Assembly: GCA_902780985.1 (NCBI GenBank)
Contig: CACZHN010000086.1
Coordinates: forward strand, 1 to 18,090
Reading direction: 5' to 3'
DNA from: an uncultured Lachnospiraceae bacterium
GTDB lineage: Bacteria; Bacillota_A; Clostridia; Lachnospirales; Lachnospiraceae
DNA length: 18,090 nt
Shown here: positions 7,262-15,856 of the stretch, piece after piece
Position numbering within the stretch: position 1 is the first letter of the stretch
Layout of the letters: each line of letters opens with the position of its first letter
Translations under genes and position numbers: made by a program
Notes under the pieces: model-generated
What the model was told of the DNA's origin: nothing
Database searches by the model: none
The model's input: only the letters and a program-made list of their open reading frames with translations

Positions 7262-8590
7262 CTACTCCGGATCAGAATTCTGATCACTGTTTGCTCCGTC
7301 GTCAGCGGAAGCCCCCTCGCCGCCTTCTCCGGTATTCACATCGGCAGATCCCGTTCCGCCGCCTGTATAAAGGTCTCCGAAGACCTGTGTACAGAGGTCT
7401 TCCATAAATTCTATAGACCATCTGTCATCATACTCTGTAATGGAATTCTCTGCCGCAAGAGCAGGTGTATAATCCCTGAGTCTGTATGTGGTCATAGCCT
7501 TCTCGGCCACCACACGATGTGTAACCAGCGGTTCAACCGCATAACTTGCTATGGATACCGCACCGCTCTTATCCTTATGAAGAGTAACCTTCGCCATAAG
7601 TCCCAGCATCGGCTCAGCCGTCTCCTGAGTGGAAATGAAGTTACCCATGGAATAATAACAGAGCATCTGATTTCCGTTCTTTCCGGTTATCCATTCAACC
7701 GGCTCCACTACGTGAGGATGATCTCCCAGAACAAGAGTCACTCCCTCATCCGCAAAGAACTGTGCCCAGTCTTTCTGGAAATCATCGACGCCGAGATTGT
7801 ACTCTGTTCCCCAGTGAGGAAATACAACCACAGCATCTGCCATATCTTTGGCACGTCTTATATCATAAGCTATCTTGTTCTTGTTATCATCATCCAGCAT
7901 GTCTATCATGTAATGATCTTCATCGGGAAGAATAAATCCGTTCAGGCCATATGTATAATTGAGCATTGCGATCTTGAAACCGCCCTTCTCGTATATATAT
8001 ATTTCCGAAGCATCAGCCGGTGTAGGATGAATTCCGAGTACCTCAACCTCAGGATGTGCACTTTCCCAGTAACTCATACAATGCTCGATGGCTTTAACTC
8101 CCCAGTCCATGGTATGGTTCGATGCATGAAGAACTACGTCAAATCCCGCATTTGCAACAGCATCCGCAACTTCATCTCTTGCACTGAAATTCGGATATCC
8201 CTGGATACCCAGATCATTTCCTCCGTAAATAACCTCATTATTGATTATTGCGCAGTCCGCAGCCTGAACATCATCCTTTACATGTTCAAACATATGATCG
8301 TAACTGTATGTTCCGTCCGAAAGTTCACCCGAAAGCTGAACTCTTTCATGCATCAGCAGGTCCATCAGCAGGTCGCCGACCATTATCAGACTCACATCAA
8401 CTCCGTTCGGATACGGGTCAACCGGCTCTGCCTCTATCGGTGTTGCTATCTCGGTCGACTGATCCTTCTTACCCTTCTTGCCTGTCCCATTCTTATCGGA
8501 GCCGCAGCCCGAAATAGAGCCCAACATAAGAATACCGGCAAGAATGAGAGATACCAGTCTCGAATGCTTTGTTACAGATTTCAATTTCAT
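7262..8590 (-). CDS. CapA-type lipoprotein (PGA_cap metallophosphatase fold)
   Basis: The frame extends upstream, but ATG 8590 is the credible start: AGGGGA lies before it, and the protein then opens with a lipoprotein signal ending in I-S-G-C (lipidated Cys29). This gives 442 residues. After a basic and then acidic linker comes the CapA/PGA_cap domain with its usual blocks: M-V-G-D-L-L-M, I-N-N-E, A-S-N-H-T-M-D-W-G, V-V-F-P-H-W-G-T-E-Y, L-G-D-H-P-H-V-V-E-P and Y-S-M-G-N-F-I-S. CapA proteins take part in poly-gamma-glutamate or other surface polymer handling and share the fold of calcineurin-like phosphatases, but no capB or capC homologues are near. The C-terminal 35 residues are a Gly/Ser/Asp-rich tail. 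It is the first gene of the operon with the two-component system, so it is probably an envelope enzyme controlled by that system. Confidence 0.9.
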   Translation of the reverse strand: MKLKSVTKHSRLVSLILAGILMLGSISGCGSDKNGTGKKGKKDQSTEIATPIEAEPVDPYPNGVDVSLIMVGDLLMDLLMHERVQLSGELSDGTYSYDHMFEHVKDDVQAADCAIINNEVIYGGNDLGIQGYPNFSARDEVADAVANAGFDVVLHASNHTMDWGVKAIEHCMSYWESAHPEVEVLGIHPTPADASEIYIYEKGGFKIAMLNYTYGLNGFILPDEDHYMIDMLDDDNKNKIAYDIRRAKDMADAVVVFPHWGTEYNLGVDDFQKDWAQFFADEGVTLVLGDHPHVVEPVEWITGKNGNQMLCYYSMGNFISTQETAEPMLGLMAKVTLHKDKSGAVSIASYAVEPLVTHRVVAEKAMTTYRLRDYTPALAAENSITEYDDRWSIEFMEDLCTQVFGDLYTGGGTGSADVNTGEGGEGASADDGANSDQNSDPE

Positions 8591-8768
8591 AAAGTCCCCT
8601 TTATACAATCCACATCCAACTATAAATTGTCCCATTTCCAAATATAACAGAAATTTCTTAATAATCCATAAAAAATTTCGCAAAATCACTTTAAAAACAC
8701 AGTGTACCATAATCCGACGATAAATGCTATAATCGAGAGGTGCCACTAATTCGAGAGAGGATGATAAA
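8591..8768. promoter_or_regulatory. Divergent intergenic region between capA and yfbR
   Basis: These 178 AT-rich bases separate two divergent start codons and must hold both promoters. The plus-strand promoter is visible (8725-8733). For the capA side I found only weak -10 candidates on the minus strand, such as TATAGT at 8624-8619, without a convincing -35. This suggests a promoter that depends on an activator, perhaps the neighbouring response regulator. No strong hairpin is seen. Confidence 0.5.
8725..8733 (+). promoter_or_regulatory. Extended -10 promoter for the yfbR-like gene
   Basis: TGCTATAAT is a perfect extended -10 element (TGn plus TATAAT). No clear -35 lies 16-18 bases upstream, which is acceptable for extended -10 promoters. 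The start of transcription would be near 8740, giving a leader of about 30 bases that contains two TCGAGAG repeats (8733-8739 and 8751-8757). Confidence 0.65.
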
Positions 8769-9371
8769 ATGGAATATAATTTTTTCGCAACCATATCAAG
8801 AATGAAATACATCGAGCGCTGGGCTCTTATGAGAAATTCAAGAAGCGAGAACCTCAGTGAGCATTCACTGGAGGTAGCGATGATCGCTCATGCGCTTTGT
8901 ACGATAGGAAATGTAAGATACGGCCGCAGCCTTGACGCCAGCCGTGCAGCCCTTATAGGACTCTATCACGACGCTTCGGAAATCATCACCGGTGACATGC
9001 CGACTCCCGTTAAGTATGTAAACGATCATCTTAAGGATGCATATAAAGAAGTGGAGCGCATGGCGGAATATAAGCTGCTGGAAAGACTTCCCGCAGATAT
9101 CCGTGCCGAGTACGAGACCATTCTCAAGAAGCCCGCTTCCGCAGATGAAAATGAGCTCTATATGCGCCGTCTGGTAAAGGGAGCTGATAAGCTTTCCGCT
9201 TATATCAAATGTATTGAAGAAGAGAATTCCGGTAACAGGGAGTTCCGCACCGCAAAGGAGACCATCTCCGCCACCCTCGATAAGATGGCTGCCGAACTTC
9301 CGGAAGTTGCAGACTTCATGAAGGAATTCCTGCCGCCGTACGGTCGTACTCTTGATGAATTATCCAGATAA
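8769..9371 (+). CDS. yfbR: 5'-deoxynucleotidase, YfbR-like HD-domain protein
   Basis: This 200-residue protein starts at ATG 8769, with GAGAGG eight bases upstream. It hydrolyses deoxyribonucleoside 5'-monophosphates to deoxynucleosides and phosphate, and in E. coli it acts in dNMP turnover and dTTP supply. The signature follows E. coli YfbR closely, as I remember that sequence: R17-W18 in E-R-W-A-L-M-R-N, S-E-H-S-L-E-V-A with metal ligand H32, L-Y-H-D-A-S-E with H67-D68, then G-D-M-P-T-P-V-K-Y and a final D140 in K-G-A-D-K. The ending (T-L-D-E-L-S-R) also resembles YfbR. It is the only plus-strand gene of the window, monocistronic, with its own promoter and terminator. Its similarity to the enterobacterial protein may simply reflect strong conservation. 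Confidence 0.92.
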   Translation: MEYNFFATISRMKYIERWALMRNSRSENLSEHSLEVAMIAHALCTIGNVRYGRSLDASRAALIGLYHDASEIITGDMPTPVKYVNDHLKDAYKEVERMAEYKLLERLPADIRAEYETILKKPASADENELYMRRLVKGADKLSAYIKCIEEENSGNREFRTAKETISATLDKMAAELPEVADFMKEFLPPYGRTLDELSR

Positions 9372-9412
9372 AAAAATAACCCGGAGATTTTTCAATCTCC
9401 GGGATTTTTTTA
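9370..9412. terminator. Bidirectional intrinsic terminator between yfbR and ftsH
   Basis: CCCGGAGATT (9380-9389) pairs perfectly with AATCTCCGGG (9394-9403) around a TTTC loop. Seven of the eight bases after it on the plus strand are T, starting at 9405. On the minus strand the A-run at 9370-9376 supplies the T-tract. It therefore serves both the plus-strand yfbR transcript and the long cdaA-ftsH transcript. It begins directly at the yfbR stop and overlaps the last bases of ftsH. Confidence 0.95.
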
Positions 9413-11623
9413 GTTGTCCCAAGGAAGGTTCTGCTTTTCTTCTTCGGCTTCGGAAGTTTCATCAACCTCCGGCTCCTCAACAACCGGAGTCTCTTCAACC
9501 ACCGGTGTTTCAGCAGGTGATGCATCTTCCATGGAGTCGAGTCCGTTGAACGGATCCTCTGACTGAAATACTCTTACTTTGTTCTTCGGAGTTTTCTCTT
9601 TTGCGGCTTTTGCAGCTTCCTTCTCTTTTTTCTTCTTTTTCTTTTCTTCTTTTGCAGCAGCTTTTGCGGCAACCTTTTCTTCGGCTGCCTTCTCAAGATC
9701 TACATCGAAGCCTGATGAGAACATTGAAGTCTCATTGATAACTTCACCCTTCTCATTTACCTTTACTTCAAGATTTTTTCCCGTAGCTTCATTGAATATC
9801 TGCATGAATTCCTTACCGGATATGGTCTCGTGATCTATCAGGTAAGTTGCGATAGCATCAAGAACGACCTCATTTTCCTTGAGGATCCTGTATGCCTTGT
9901 CGTATGCTGCATTTACGATATTCTTTACTTCGTTATCAATCTTGGTTGCAGTTTCTTCAGAGCACTGCATAACGCTTCTTCTGTCCAGATACTCTCCTGT
10001 GATGGCTTCAAGCTGAACCATACCGAACTTATCCGACATACCGTACATGGTAACCATGGCTCTGGCTTCTCTTGTAGCCTGCTCGATATCGTTGGATGCT
10101 CCCGTTGTTACCGAAGGGAACTTGATAGCCTCTGCGGCACGTCCACCCATGGCAATAACTATATGAGCTTCCATCTCGGTCTTGGTCTGAAGATACTTCT
10201 CTTCTTCAGGTGTCTGCCATACATATCCGAGAGCACCTCCGGTACGTGGCACGATAGTGATCTTCTGAACCGGCATGGTATTCTTCTGAAGTACCGTAAG
10301 AAGTGCATGTCCCGACTCATGGTAAGCAACTATGCTCTTCTCCTCAGCGCTGAGGATACGATCCTTCTTCTCCTTACCGGCAAAGACAACTTCAACCGAT
10401 TCCAGAAGGTCATTCTGGGATACCAGTTTTCTGCCCTTACGTACTGCAAGAAGCGCAGCTTCGTTAATGATATTTGCAAGATCCGCACCTGCAGAGCCGC
10501 TTGTGGCAAATGCAAGTTCATGCAGATCTACTGTCTCATCAAGTTTAACGTTCTTTGAATGAACTCTGAGAATGTCTTCTCTGCCCTTAAGGTCCGGCTT
10601 CTCTACGATGACACGTCTGTCGAAACGTCCCGGTCTCAGAAGAGCCTTATCAAGAACCTCAGGTCTGTTGGTTGCGGCAAGGACTATGATACCCTTTGCC
10701 GTATCGAATCCGTCCATTTCCGAAAGCAGCTGGTTAAGTGTCTGCTCACGTTCCGAATCACCGCCCATGTGTCGGGTATCACGGCTTCTACCGATTGCAT
10801 CGATCTCGTCGATGAAAATGATACAAGGTGCCTTAGCATTGGCCTGCTTGAACAGGTCTCTTACTCTGGATGCACCTACGCCGACATACATCTCAACGAA
10901 TTCCGAACCCGACATTGAGAAGAACGGTACTCCCGCCTCACCGGCAACTGCCTTGGCAAGAAGCGTTTTACCTGTTCCCGGAGGACCTACGAGAAGAGCT
11001 CCCTTAGGAAGCTTAGCTCCGATGGCGAGATATCTCTCCGGCTCCTTCAGGAAGTCAACCATCTCGGAAAGAGATTCCTTAGCTTCCTCTTCACCGGCAA
11101 CATCCGCGAAGGTAATTCCGGTTTCCTTCTGCATGCCGTACATTTTGGCATTGGACTTGCCAACACCCATTATTCCGCCGCCGTTCTTGGACATGCTTCT
11201 CATAAAGAGCATCATGACTATGTAGAACGCAGCTATCATTACTATCCACGACAGAAGCTCACGGATGAATACATTTCCACCCTCATCTATCGCTTTAAAC
11301 TCAACGCCCGAAGCCGCAAGTCTGTCTACCAGCTCATAATCATCCAGACGGACAACGTAGTATATAACGTTCTCCGTTGTGGTATCCGCTTTCTTAGGCT
11401 CAAAGTAGATCTTATCACCGTAAACCTTTACGGAACCCACCTCGTGCTTATCCACCATCTCGATGAACTTACTGTACTCAACTTCTGTCTCACCCTTGGT
11501 TCTGTAATTGTTGAACTGGATCCAGAAGACAAGTGTAAGTATAACGGCGATGATAAGCATGATTATCGTGGAATTAAGACCGCTCGGCTTCTTGCCGTCG
11601 TTATTGTTGTCGTTTTCTCCCAT
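9410..11623 (-). CDS. ftsH: ATP-dependent zinc metalloprotease FtsH
   Basis: FtsH is a hexameric membrane protease that extracts and degrades membrane and short-lived cytosolic proteins. This 737-residue copy starts at ATG 11623. It has transmembrane helices at about 17-36 and 122-141 around a small extracytoplasmic domain. The AAA module has Walker A G-P-P-G-T-G-K-T (213-220), pore loop F-V-E-M-Y-V-G-V-G (242-250), Walker B I-I-F-I-D-E-I-D (268-275) and arginine finger region R-P-G-R-F-D-R (330-336). The zinc site is H435-E-S-G-H439 with D512 as third ligand. After about residue 640 comes an unusually long tail: a Lys/Ala/Glu-rich coiled stretch (about 643-682), then an acidic Pro/Glu/Val segment ending in L-P-W-D-N. 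It follows glyA by 18 bases and is the last gene of the operon. Confidence 0.98.
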   Translation of the reverse strand: MGENDNNNDGKKPSGLNSTIIMLIIAVILTLVFWIQFNNYRTKGETEVEYSKFIEMVDKHEVGSVKVYGDKIYFEPKKADTTTENVIYYVVRLDDYELVDRLAASGVEFKAIDEGGNVFIRELLSWIVMIAAFYIVMMLFMRSMSKNGGGIMGVGKSNAKMYGMQKETGITFADVAGEEEAKESLSEMVDFLKEPERYLAIGAKLPKGALLVGPPGTGKTLLAKAVAGEAGVPFFSMSGSEFVEMYVGVGASRVRDLFKQANAKAPCIIFIDEIDAIGRSRDTRHMGGDSEREQTLNQLLSEMDGFDTAKGIIVLAATNRPEVLDKALLRPGRFDRRVIVEKPDLKGREDILRVHSKNVKLDETVDLHELAFATSGSAGADLANIINEAALLAVRKGRKLVSQNDLLESVEVVFAGKEKKDRILSAEEKSIVAYHESGHALLTVLQKNTMPVQKITIVPRTGGALGYVWQTPEEEKYLQTKTEMEAHIVIAMGGRAAEAIKFPSVTTGASNDIEQATREARAMVTMYGMSDKFGMVQLEAITGEYLDRRSVMQCSEETATKIDNEVKNIVNAAYDKAYRILKENEVVLDAIATYLIDHETISGKEFMQIFNEATGKNLEVKVNEKGEVINETSMFSSGFDVDLEKAAEEKVAAKAAAKEEKKKKKKEKEAAKAAKEKTPKNKVRVFQSEDPFNGLDSMEDASPAETPVVEETPVVEEPEVDETSEAEEEKQNLPWDN

Positions 11624-11641
11624 ACTTACTCCGCTGTAATA

Positions 11642-12880
11642 TTAGTCAGCATAGAGAGGATACTTATCTGTAATGCTCTTAACAAGTTCCTCTGCCTTAG
11701 CTGAATCTTTGTCAATGATTGCTGCCTTGAAAGCATCAGCAATAGTATACATATCTTCCTTAACAGCTCCTCTTGTTGTAACAGCAGGTGTACCAACTCT
11801 GACACCGCTTGTTACGAATGGTGACTTAGGATCGTTAGGAACTGTGTTCTTGTTAACTGTGATGTGTACTTCATCAAGAAGCTTCTCAACTTCCTTACCT
11901 GTAAGATCAAGGTTCTGAAGATCAACAAGCATAAGGTGATTGTCTGTACCGCCTGATACGATCTTGAATCCTCTCTCCTGAAGTGCAGCTGCAAGTGTGC
12001 TTGCGTTCTCAACAACTCTTCCCATGTAGTCCTTGTAATCCTGTGAAAGAGCTTCCTTGAAGCAAACTGCCTTACCTGCGATAACATGCATAAGAGGACC
12101 ACCCTGGATTCCCGGGAATACAGCCTTATTGAAGTTGTACTTCTCGTTTACAGCGTTGCTGCAAAGGATCATACCACCACGAGGTCCGCGAAGTGTCTTA
12201 TGTGTTGTAGTTGTTGTGATATCAGCATAAGGGATCGGACTCATGTGATAACCTGCTGCTACAAGACCTGCGATGTGAGCCATATCTACCATAAGGATAG
12301 CTCCTACTTCGTCAGCGATCTCACGGAACTTCTTGAAATCTATCTCTCTTGCGTATGCTGAAGCACCTGCTACGATGAGCTTTGGACGTGCTTCCTTAGC
12401 GATTGCGAGTACGTTATCGTAATCAATTCTTCCTTCATCGTTTACACCGTAAGGAACACAGTTGAAATACTTACCTGACATATTTACAGGGCTTCCGTGT
12501 GTAAGATGTCCGCCGTGATCAAGGTTCATTCCCATAAATGTATCACCCGGCTCCATAGTTGCGAAGAATACAGCCATGTTAGCCTGTGCACCTGAATGGG
12601 GCTGAACATTAACATACTCTGCACCGAAAAGCTCCTTAGCTCTTTCTCTTGCAAGATCCTCTACAACGTCAACATACTGGCATCCACCGTAATATCTCTT
12701 TCCCGGATAACCCTCTGCATACTTGTTTGTAAGCGGGCTTCCCATAGCAGCCATAACCGCTTTAGATGCAATATTCTCAGAAGCGATAAGCTCCAGATTC
12801 TGATTCTGACGATTGATCTCGTCTGTCATTGCTGCAGCAACTTCTGCGTCGATCTTTGTGATTTCTGTAAAGTCGTACAT
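11642..12880 (-). CDS. glyA: Serine hydroxymethyltransferase
   Basis: GlyA is a cytosolic PLP enzyme that converts serine and tetrahydrofolate to glycine and 5,10-methylenetetrahydrofolate, the main source of one-carbon units. This 412-residue protein has normal family length and is complete. Visible landmarks are L-I-A-S-E-N near the N-terminus, [15 protein letters not shown] (52-66), V-D-M-A-H-I-A-G-L (198-206) and the PLP lysine K228 in [18 protein letters not shown] 12880 is preceded by GGAGG at 10 bases. Its codon choice looks more biased and lower in third-position GC than that of its neighbours, as expected for a highly expressed gene. It lies 20 bases after the sirtuin gene and 18 before ftsH, so it is part of the same transcript unless an internal promoter exists inside the sirtuin gene. 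Confidence 0.98.
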   Translation of the reverse strand: MYDFTEITKIDAEVAAAMTDEINRQNQNLELIASENIASKAVMAAMGSPLTNKYAEGYPGKRYYGGCQYVDVVEDLARERAKELFGAEYVNVQPHSGAQANMAVFFATMEPGDTFMGMNLDHGGHLTHGSPVNMSGKYFNCVPYGVNDEGRIDYDNVLAIAKEARPKLIVAGASAYAREIDFKKFREIADEVGAILMVDMAHIAGLVAAGYHMSPIPYADITTTTTHKTLRGPRGGMILCSNAVNEKYNFNKAVFPGIQGGPLMHVIAGKAVCFKEALSQDYKDYMGRVVENASTLAAALQERGFKIVSGGTDNHLMLVDLQNLDLTGKEVEKLLDEVHITVNKNTVPNDPKSPFVTSGVRVGTPAVTTRGAVKEDMYTIADAFKAAIIDKDSAKAEELVKSITDKYPLYAD

Positions 12881-12900
12881 TTTAGTTTTTCCTCCAATAA

Positions 12901-13668
12901 TTAATTTACTTTAATCTGTGAGAGAACCTCACCAATCTTATCTTTTATTACAATGTCTGCTTCGCTGTCTCGTGACGTAGGTGCCATATTCAAAACAGCC
13001 AGATGCTTTCCATTGAAATAATTTATAAATGAAGCAGCCGGATATACAACCAGCGACGTACCTCCTATGATCAGCATATCGGCTCTTGCGATATGCATAG
13101 CGGAACGAGACATGACATCTCCGTCCAGGCCCTCTTCATACAGGACAACGTCGGGTCTTACCACACCGCCGCACTCCTCGCACTTCGGAATCCCATCGGA
13201 ATTCAGTACAAATTTCATTCCCGCCATAACATCTTCTGCCTTTCCGTCATAACGCTTACCGCATCTTTCGCAGTAGTTTCTGAGAACGCTGCCGTGAAGT
13301 TCCAGAACTTCCTTGGAACCCGCAGCCTGATGAAGACCGTCAATGTTCTGTGTTACTATAGCCTTAAGTTTTCCCGCAGCTTCCAGCTCCGCCAGCTTAT
13401 AGTGAGCGGCATTCGGCTTTGCATTCGGAGCAAGCATCTTATCCTTGTAGAACTCGAAGAACTCTTCCTGCTTCTGCATGAGAAATGTATGGCTTACTAT
13501 TGTTTCAGGCGGATACTTGTATTTCTGATGATACAGTCCGTCCTGACTTCTGAAATCCGGTATACCGCTTTCAGTGGATACTCCCGCACCGCCGAAGAAT
13601 ACAATGTAATTGGATTCATCTATAGCCTGCTGAAGTTTCTCGATTCCCTTCTCTGTTTCCTTATCCAT
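12901..13668 (-). CDS. NAD-dependent protein deacylase, Sir2/sirtuin family
   Basis: Sirtuins remove acyl groups from lysines and consume NAD. This 255-residue protein starts at ATG 13668 behind a G-rich site (AGGGGGG). It carries [14 protein letters not shown] (27-40), Q-N-I-D (107-110), catalytic H125 in L-H-G-S, a zinc ribbon with C133, C136, C163 and C166, and G-T-S-L-V-V-Y-P-A (203-211). In enterobacterial CobB and SIRT5 a Y-x-x-R pair binds succinyl-type substrates; the matching place here reads Y74-K-D-K77, so plain deacetylase activity is the better guess. It lies 15 bases downstream of cdaR and 20 upstream of glyA. A sirtuin next to glyA could act on metabolic enzymes, but that is inference. 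Confidence 0.95.
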   Translation of the reverse strand: MDKETEKGIEKLQQAIDESNYIVFFGGAGVSTESGIPDFRSQDGLYHQKYKYPPETIVSHTFLMQKQEEFFEFYKDKMLAPNAKPNAAHYKLAELEAAGKLKAIVTQNIDGLHQAAGSKEVLELHGSVLRNYCERCGKRYDGKAEDVMAGMKFVLNSDGIPKCEECGGVVRPDVVLYEEGLDGDVMSRSAMHIARADMLIIGGTSLVVYPAASFINYFNGKHLAVLNMAPTSRDSEADIVIKDKIGEVLSQIKVN

Positions 13669-13683
13669 GGCAGTCCCCCCTAT

Positions 13684-14949
13684 CTACTCTTCCGTAGCTT
13701 GTTCGGTAGTACTCTTATCAACCACAATGACCTTGACTGTGTAATCGCCGACTACATCGAAGTCATTGCTTATCTTAAACTGAATAGGAACATCGTGCTC
13801 ACCCGGTGTGTAATCGGTGTAATCCACATACGCGCCGAGTTCTGTATTCTTCATACCGTCTATATAATCCGAAAGTCCCGAAACCGTGATAAGCATCGGC
13901 GATGGAACGATCAGCTTATATGTGTAATTTGAATTTACGCCCTTAACGGATATATTGTCTTCCTTGATAGGAAGCTTCTTCTGAACATGCTCTTCCAGTG
14001 TTATATTGACCGCAACCAGCTGGTTAGGATCAGGAAGATATGTATTATCCGGAATATAATCTATCAGAAGTGCATTTTCTTCTATGCTTTCCGTAGCATC
14101 CTGAACCGAAATATCAGGAATTACCAGCTTGTCTACTTCCGCCAGCACTTCTTCAGGTCCGTAAATAACCACTTCCTGAGGCGTGTAGCTGACCGACTTG
14201 ATTGAATAACCGTCTGCCGGAGTTCCGCCTGCATACAGCTCGATCGGAACCGTCTTTGTCGGATATATCGGAATGTTGACCTTAACCTCCGTATTCGACA
14301 GACTGATATGTTTATTCTCAAGTGATTTACCGTAAGCATCAAATGCCATAATGCTTACCGTTTCATCAAAGCTGTCTCTGTTTCCGCTGAGATTTACAAC
14401 CGCTCTGAGCTCGGTAATTGTAGAAAGAACCGATGCCGGACCTTCTACGGTAACAAGATTAGGTGTAGGAACACATGTTCCCAGTGCTCTGTCATCCGCA
14501 ACACTGCCGGTTGTAACTATCTTTATCGGAAGTTCTATGGACGCCGTATCTTCTATACTGAGAGTAAGCGTCGGTGTGATGATCTCAATAGAGATCTGTG
14601 AAGCTATGGACGGATTTACGGCTTCAACCTTTATCTCGGCGGTATTGGTAACCGAGAGATGCGAGAGATCCGCATAGGCTCTGAAATCGGAAGTCGTCAG
14701 CTTCTCAACTATGGATCTCGGACCTTTTACGATAATATCCGTGGTCTCGCCGTCTACAACATCGAATACCATTCCCTGCTGCTCGATGATCTCACCGTTC
14801 AGCTGTTCGACAACAACATCCGTAAAGGTCTTTGTTATCTTATAGTCGTCAATGTTCATGACCACAAGCCAGATAATGAAGCTCAGAACAAGAGCCACCA
14901 GCTTCAGTCCGATATGATCGAATATCTTAAATTTCTTCAGATTACTCAT
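13684..14949 (-). CDS. cdaR: CdaA regulatory protein CdaR (YbbR-domain protein)
   Basis: This 421-residue protein has one N-terminal membrane helix (about residues 13-33, F-D-H-I-G-L-K-L-V-A-L-V...) and a long extracytoplasmic part made of four YbbR repeats. Each repeat shows a related block: I-I-V-K-G-P-R-S (about 72), V-T-V-E-G-P-A-S (about 167), V-V-I-Y-G-P-E-E (about 263) and I-T-V-S-G-L-S-D (about 356). In Firmicutes YbbR/CdaR binds and modulates the diadenylate cyclase CdaA. Its ATG at 14949 overlaps the cdaA stop in ATGA, which fits that partnership. No glmM follows, unlike the classical cdaA-cdaR-glmM order; a sirtuin gene comes next. Confidence 0.93.
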   Translation of the reverse strand: MSNLKKFKIFDHIGLKLVALVLSFIIWLVVMNIDDYKITKTFTDVVVEQLNGEIIEQQGMVFDVVDGETTDIIVKGPRSIVEKLTTSDFRAYADLSHLSVTNTAEIKVEAVNPSIASQISIEIITPTLTLSIEDTASIELPIKIVTTGSVADDRALGTCVPTPNLVTVEGPASVLSTITELRAVVNLSGNRDSFDETVSIMAFDAYGKSLENKHISLSNTEVKVNIPIYPTKTVPIELYAGGTPADGYSIKSVSYTPQEVVIYGPEEVLAEVDKLVIPDISVQDATESIEENALLIDYIPDNTYLPDPNQLVAVNITLEEHVQKKLPIKEDNISVKGVNSNYTYKLIVPSPMLITVSGLSDYIDGMKNTELGAYVDYTDYTPGEHDVPIQFKISNDFDVVGDYTVKVIVVDKSTTEQATEE

Positions 14950-15827
14950 GCCTTTCGACCTCCCTTCTTAAGCTTTCTGCTCTTGATAGGTCTGTCTTCA
15001 GGCTTATCCTGGATCTTTTCAAGCTGAACGCGGATTCCGTTCTCATCCAGATCCCTGTACAGAACACCTGCGTGGGCGATGGATACACTTCCCGTCTCCT
15101 CGGAAACGATGATAGTCATACTGTCCGTCGTCTCACTGATGCCGAGTCCCGCTCTGTGTCTCGTACCCAGCTCTTTGTTTACGTCTGTCCTGTCCGTAAG
15201 CGGGAGATAACAGGTAGCCGCGACTATACGGTTATTCTTTATGATGACCGCGCCGTCATGAAGCGGGGTATTCTTTTCAAATATATTCTCCAGGAGCTGC
15301 TCGGTAACCACCGCATCCAGTGAGATACCTGTATTGATATACTCTCCCAGAGGAGTTTCGTGTTCAAGTACAATAAGTGCACCCGTTTTGGACTTCGATA
15401 AAACTATCGCCGTCTTAACAAGCTCGAATACGGTCCTGTCGTTCAGATGTGCATTCTCGCTCTTAGGTACACTACTGTTGATAATATTTCTTAATATGTT
15501 CTTCCTTCCCAGCTCATCAAGAGCATGTCTCAGCTCAGGCTGGAACAAGATGATGAGTGTAAGAAGGAATACATTTATAAGGTTTCGGGCTATCCAGAGG
15601 ATCGTATTGAGACGCAGGAGTGCCGCAAGTCCCAGAAAAAGGACAATAATAGCCACACCCCTCAGCAGCGTCCAGGCCCTACTGGTCTTCAGCCACAAGA
15701 GGATATGATACAGAAGATATGAAATTAATAATATATCCAGAACGTCGGTCCATGACATCTTCGGAAAATAAAACCAGTCAAGATAGGACTTTATCGACGA
15801 CCAGATAGATGCTGCCATACCCGCCAT
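14946..15827 (-). CDS. cdaA: Membrane diadenylate cyclase CdaA
   Basis: CdaA makes the essential second messenger c-di-AMP from two ATP and controls potassium, osmolyte and cell-wall homeostasis. Three hydrophobic helices lie in the first ~100 residues. The DisA_N domain follows with both catalytic motifs: D-G-A in P-L-H-D-G-A-V-I-I (about residues 191-193) and R-H-R-A-G (about 223-227), and then S-E-E-T-G-S-V-S. The start is uncertain: TTG 15845, ATG 15833, ATG 15827 and ATG 15818 are in frame. ATG 15827 is chosen because CGGAG lies 6 bases upstream, giving 293 residues. The C-terminal tail is strongly basic (K-S-R-K-L-K-K-G-G-R-K-A). It follows an unrecognised membrane protein and overlaps cdaR by 4 bases. 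Confidence 0.96.
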   Translation of the reverse strand: MAGMAASIWSSIKSYLDWFYFPKMSWTDVLDILLISYLLYHILLWLKTSRAWTLLRGVAIIVLFLGLAALLRLNTILWIARNLINVFLLTLIILFQPELRHALDELGRKNILRNIINSSVPKSENAHLNDRTVFELVKTAIVLSKSKTGALIVLEHETPLGEYINTGISLDAVVTEQLLENIFEKNTPLHDGAVIIKNNRIVAATCYLPLTDRTDVNKELGTRHRAGLGISETTDSMTIIVSEETGSVSIAHAGVLYRDLDENGIRVQLEKIQDKPEDRPIKSRKLKKGGRKA

Positions 15828-15856
15828 AAGCATCTCCGTGATCAATAAGTTTTACA

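Noticed and set aside
6671..8647. A 658-codon open frame on the plus strand, antisense to capA, the response regulator and their junction
   Set aside because: It opposes three well-supported genes, has no ribosome binding site or family motif, and its His/Arg/Ser/Ile-rich translation is typical of antisense shadow of a gene with biased codons.
8591..8812. N-terminal extension of the CapA protein to 8812
   Set aside because: It would overlap the divergent yfbR start and place about 74 residues before an obvious lipoprotein signal that has its own ribosome binding site at 8590.
9579..9833. A phenylalanine-rich plus-strand frame opposite the ftsH tail
   Set aside because: It is the complement of the lysine-rich codons of the FtsH tail and has no independent support.
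12881..12900. A glycine riboswitch or separate promoter ahead of glyA
   Set aside because: Only 20 bases separate the sirtuin stop from the glyA start, enough just for a ribosome binding site.
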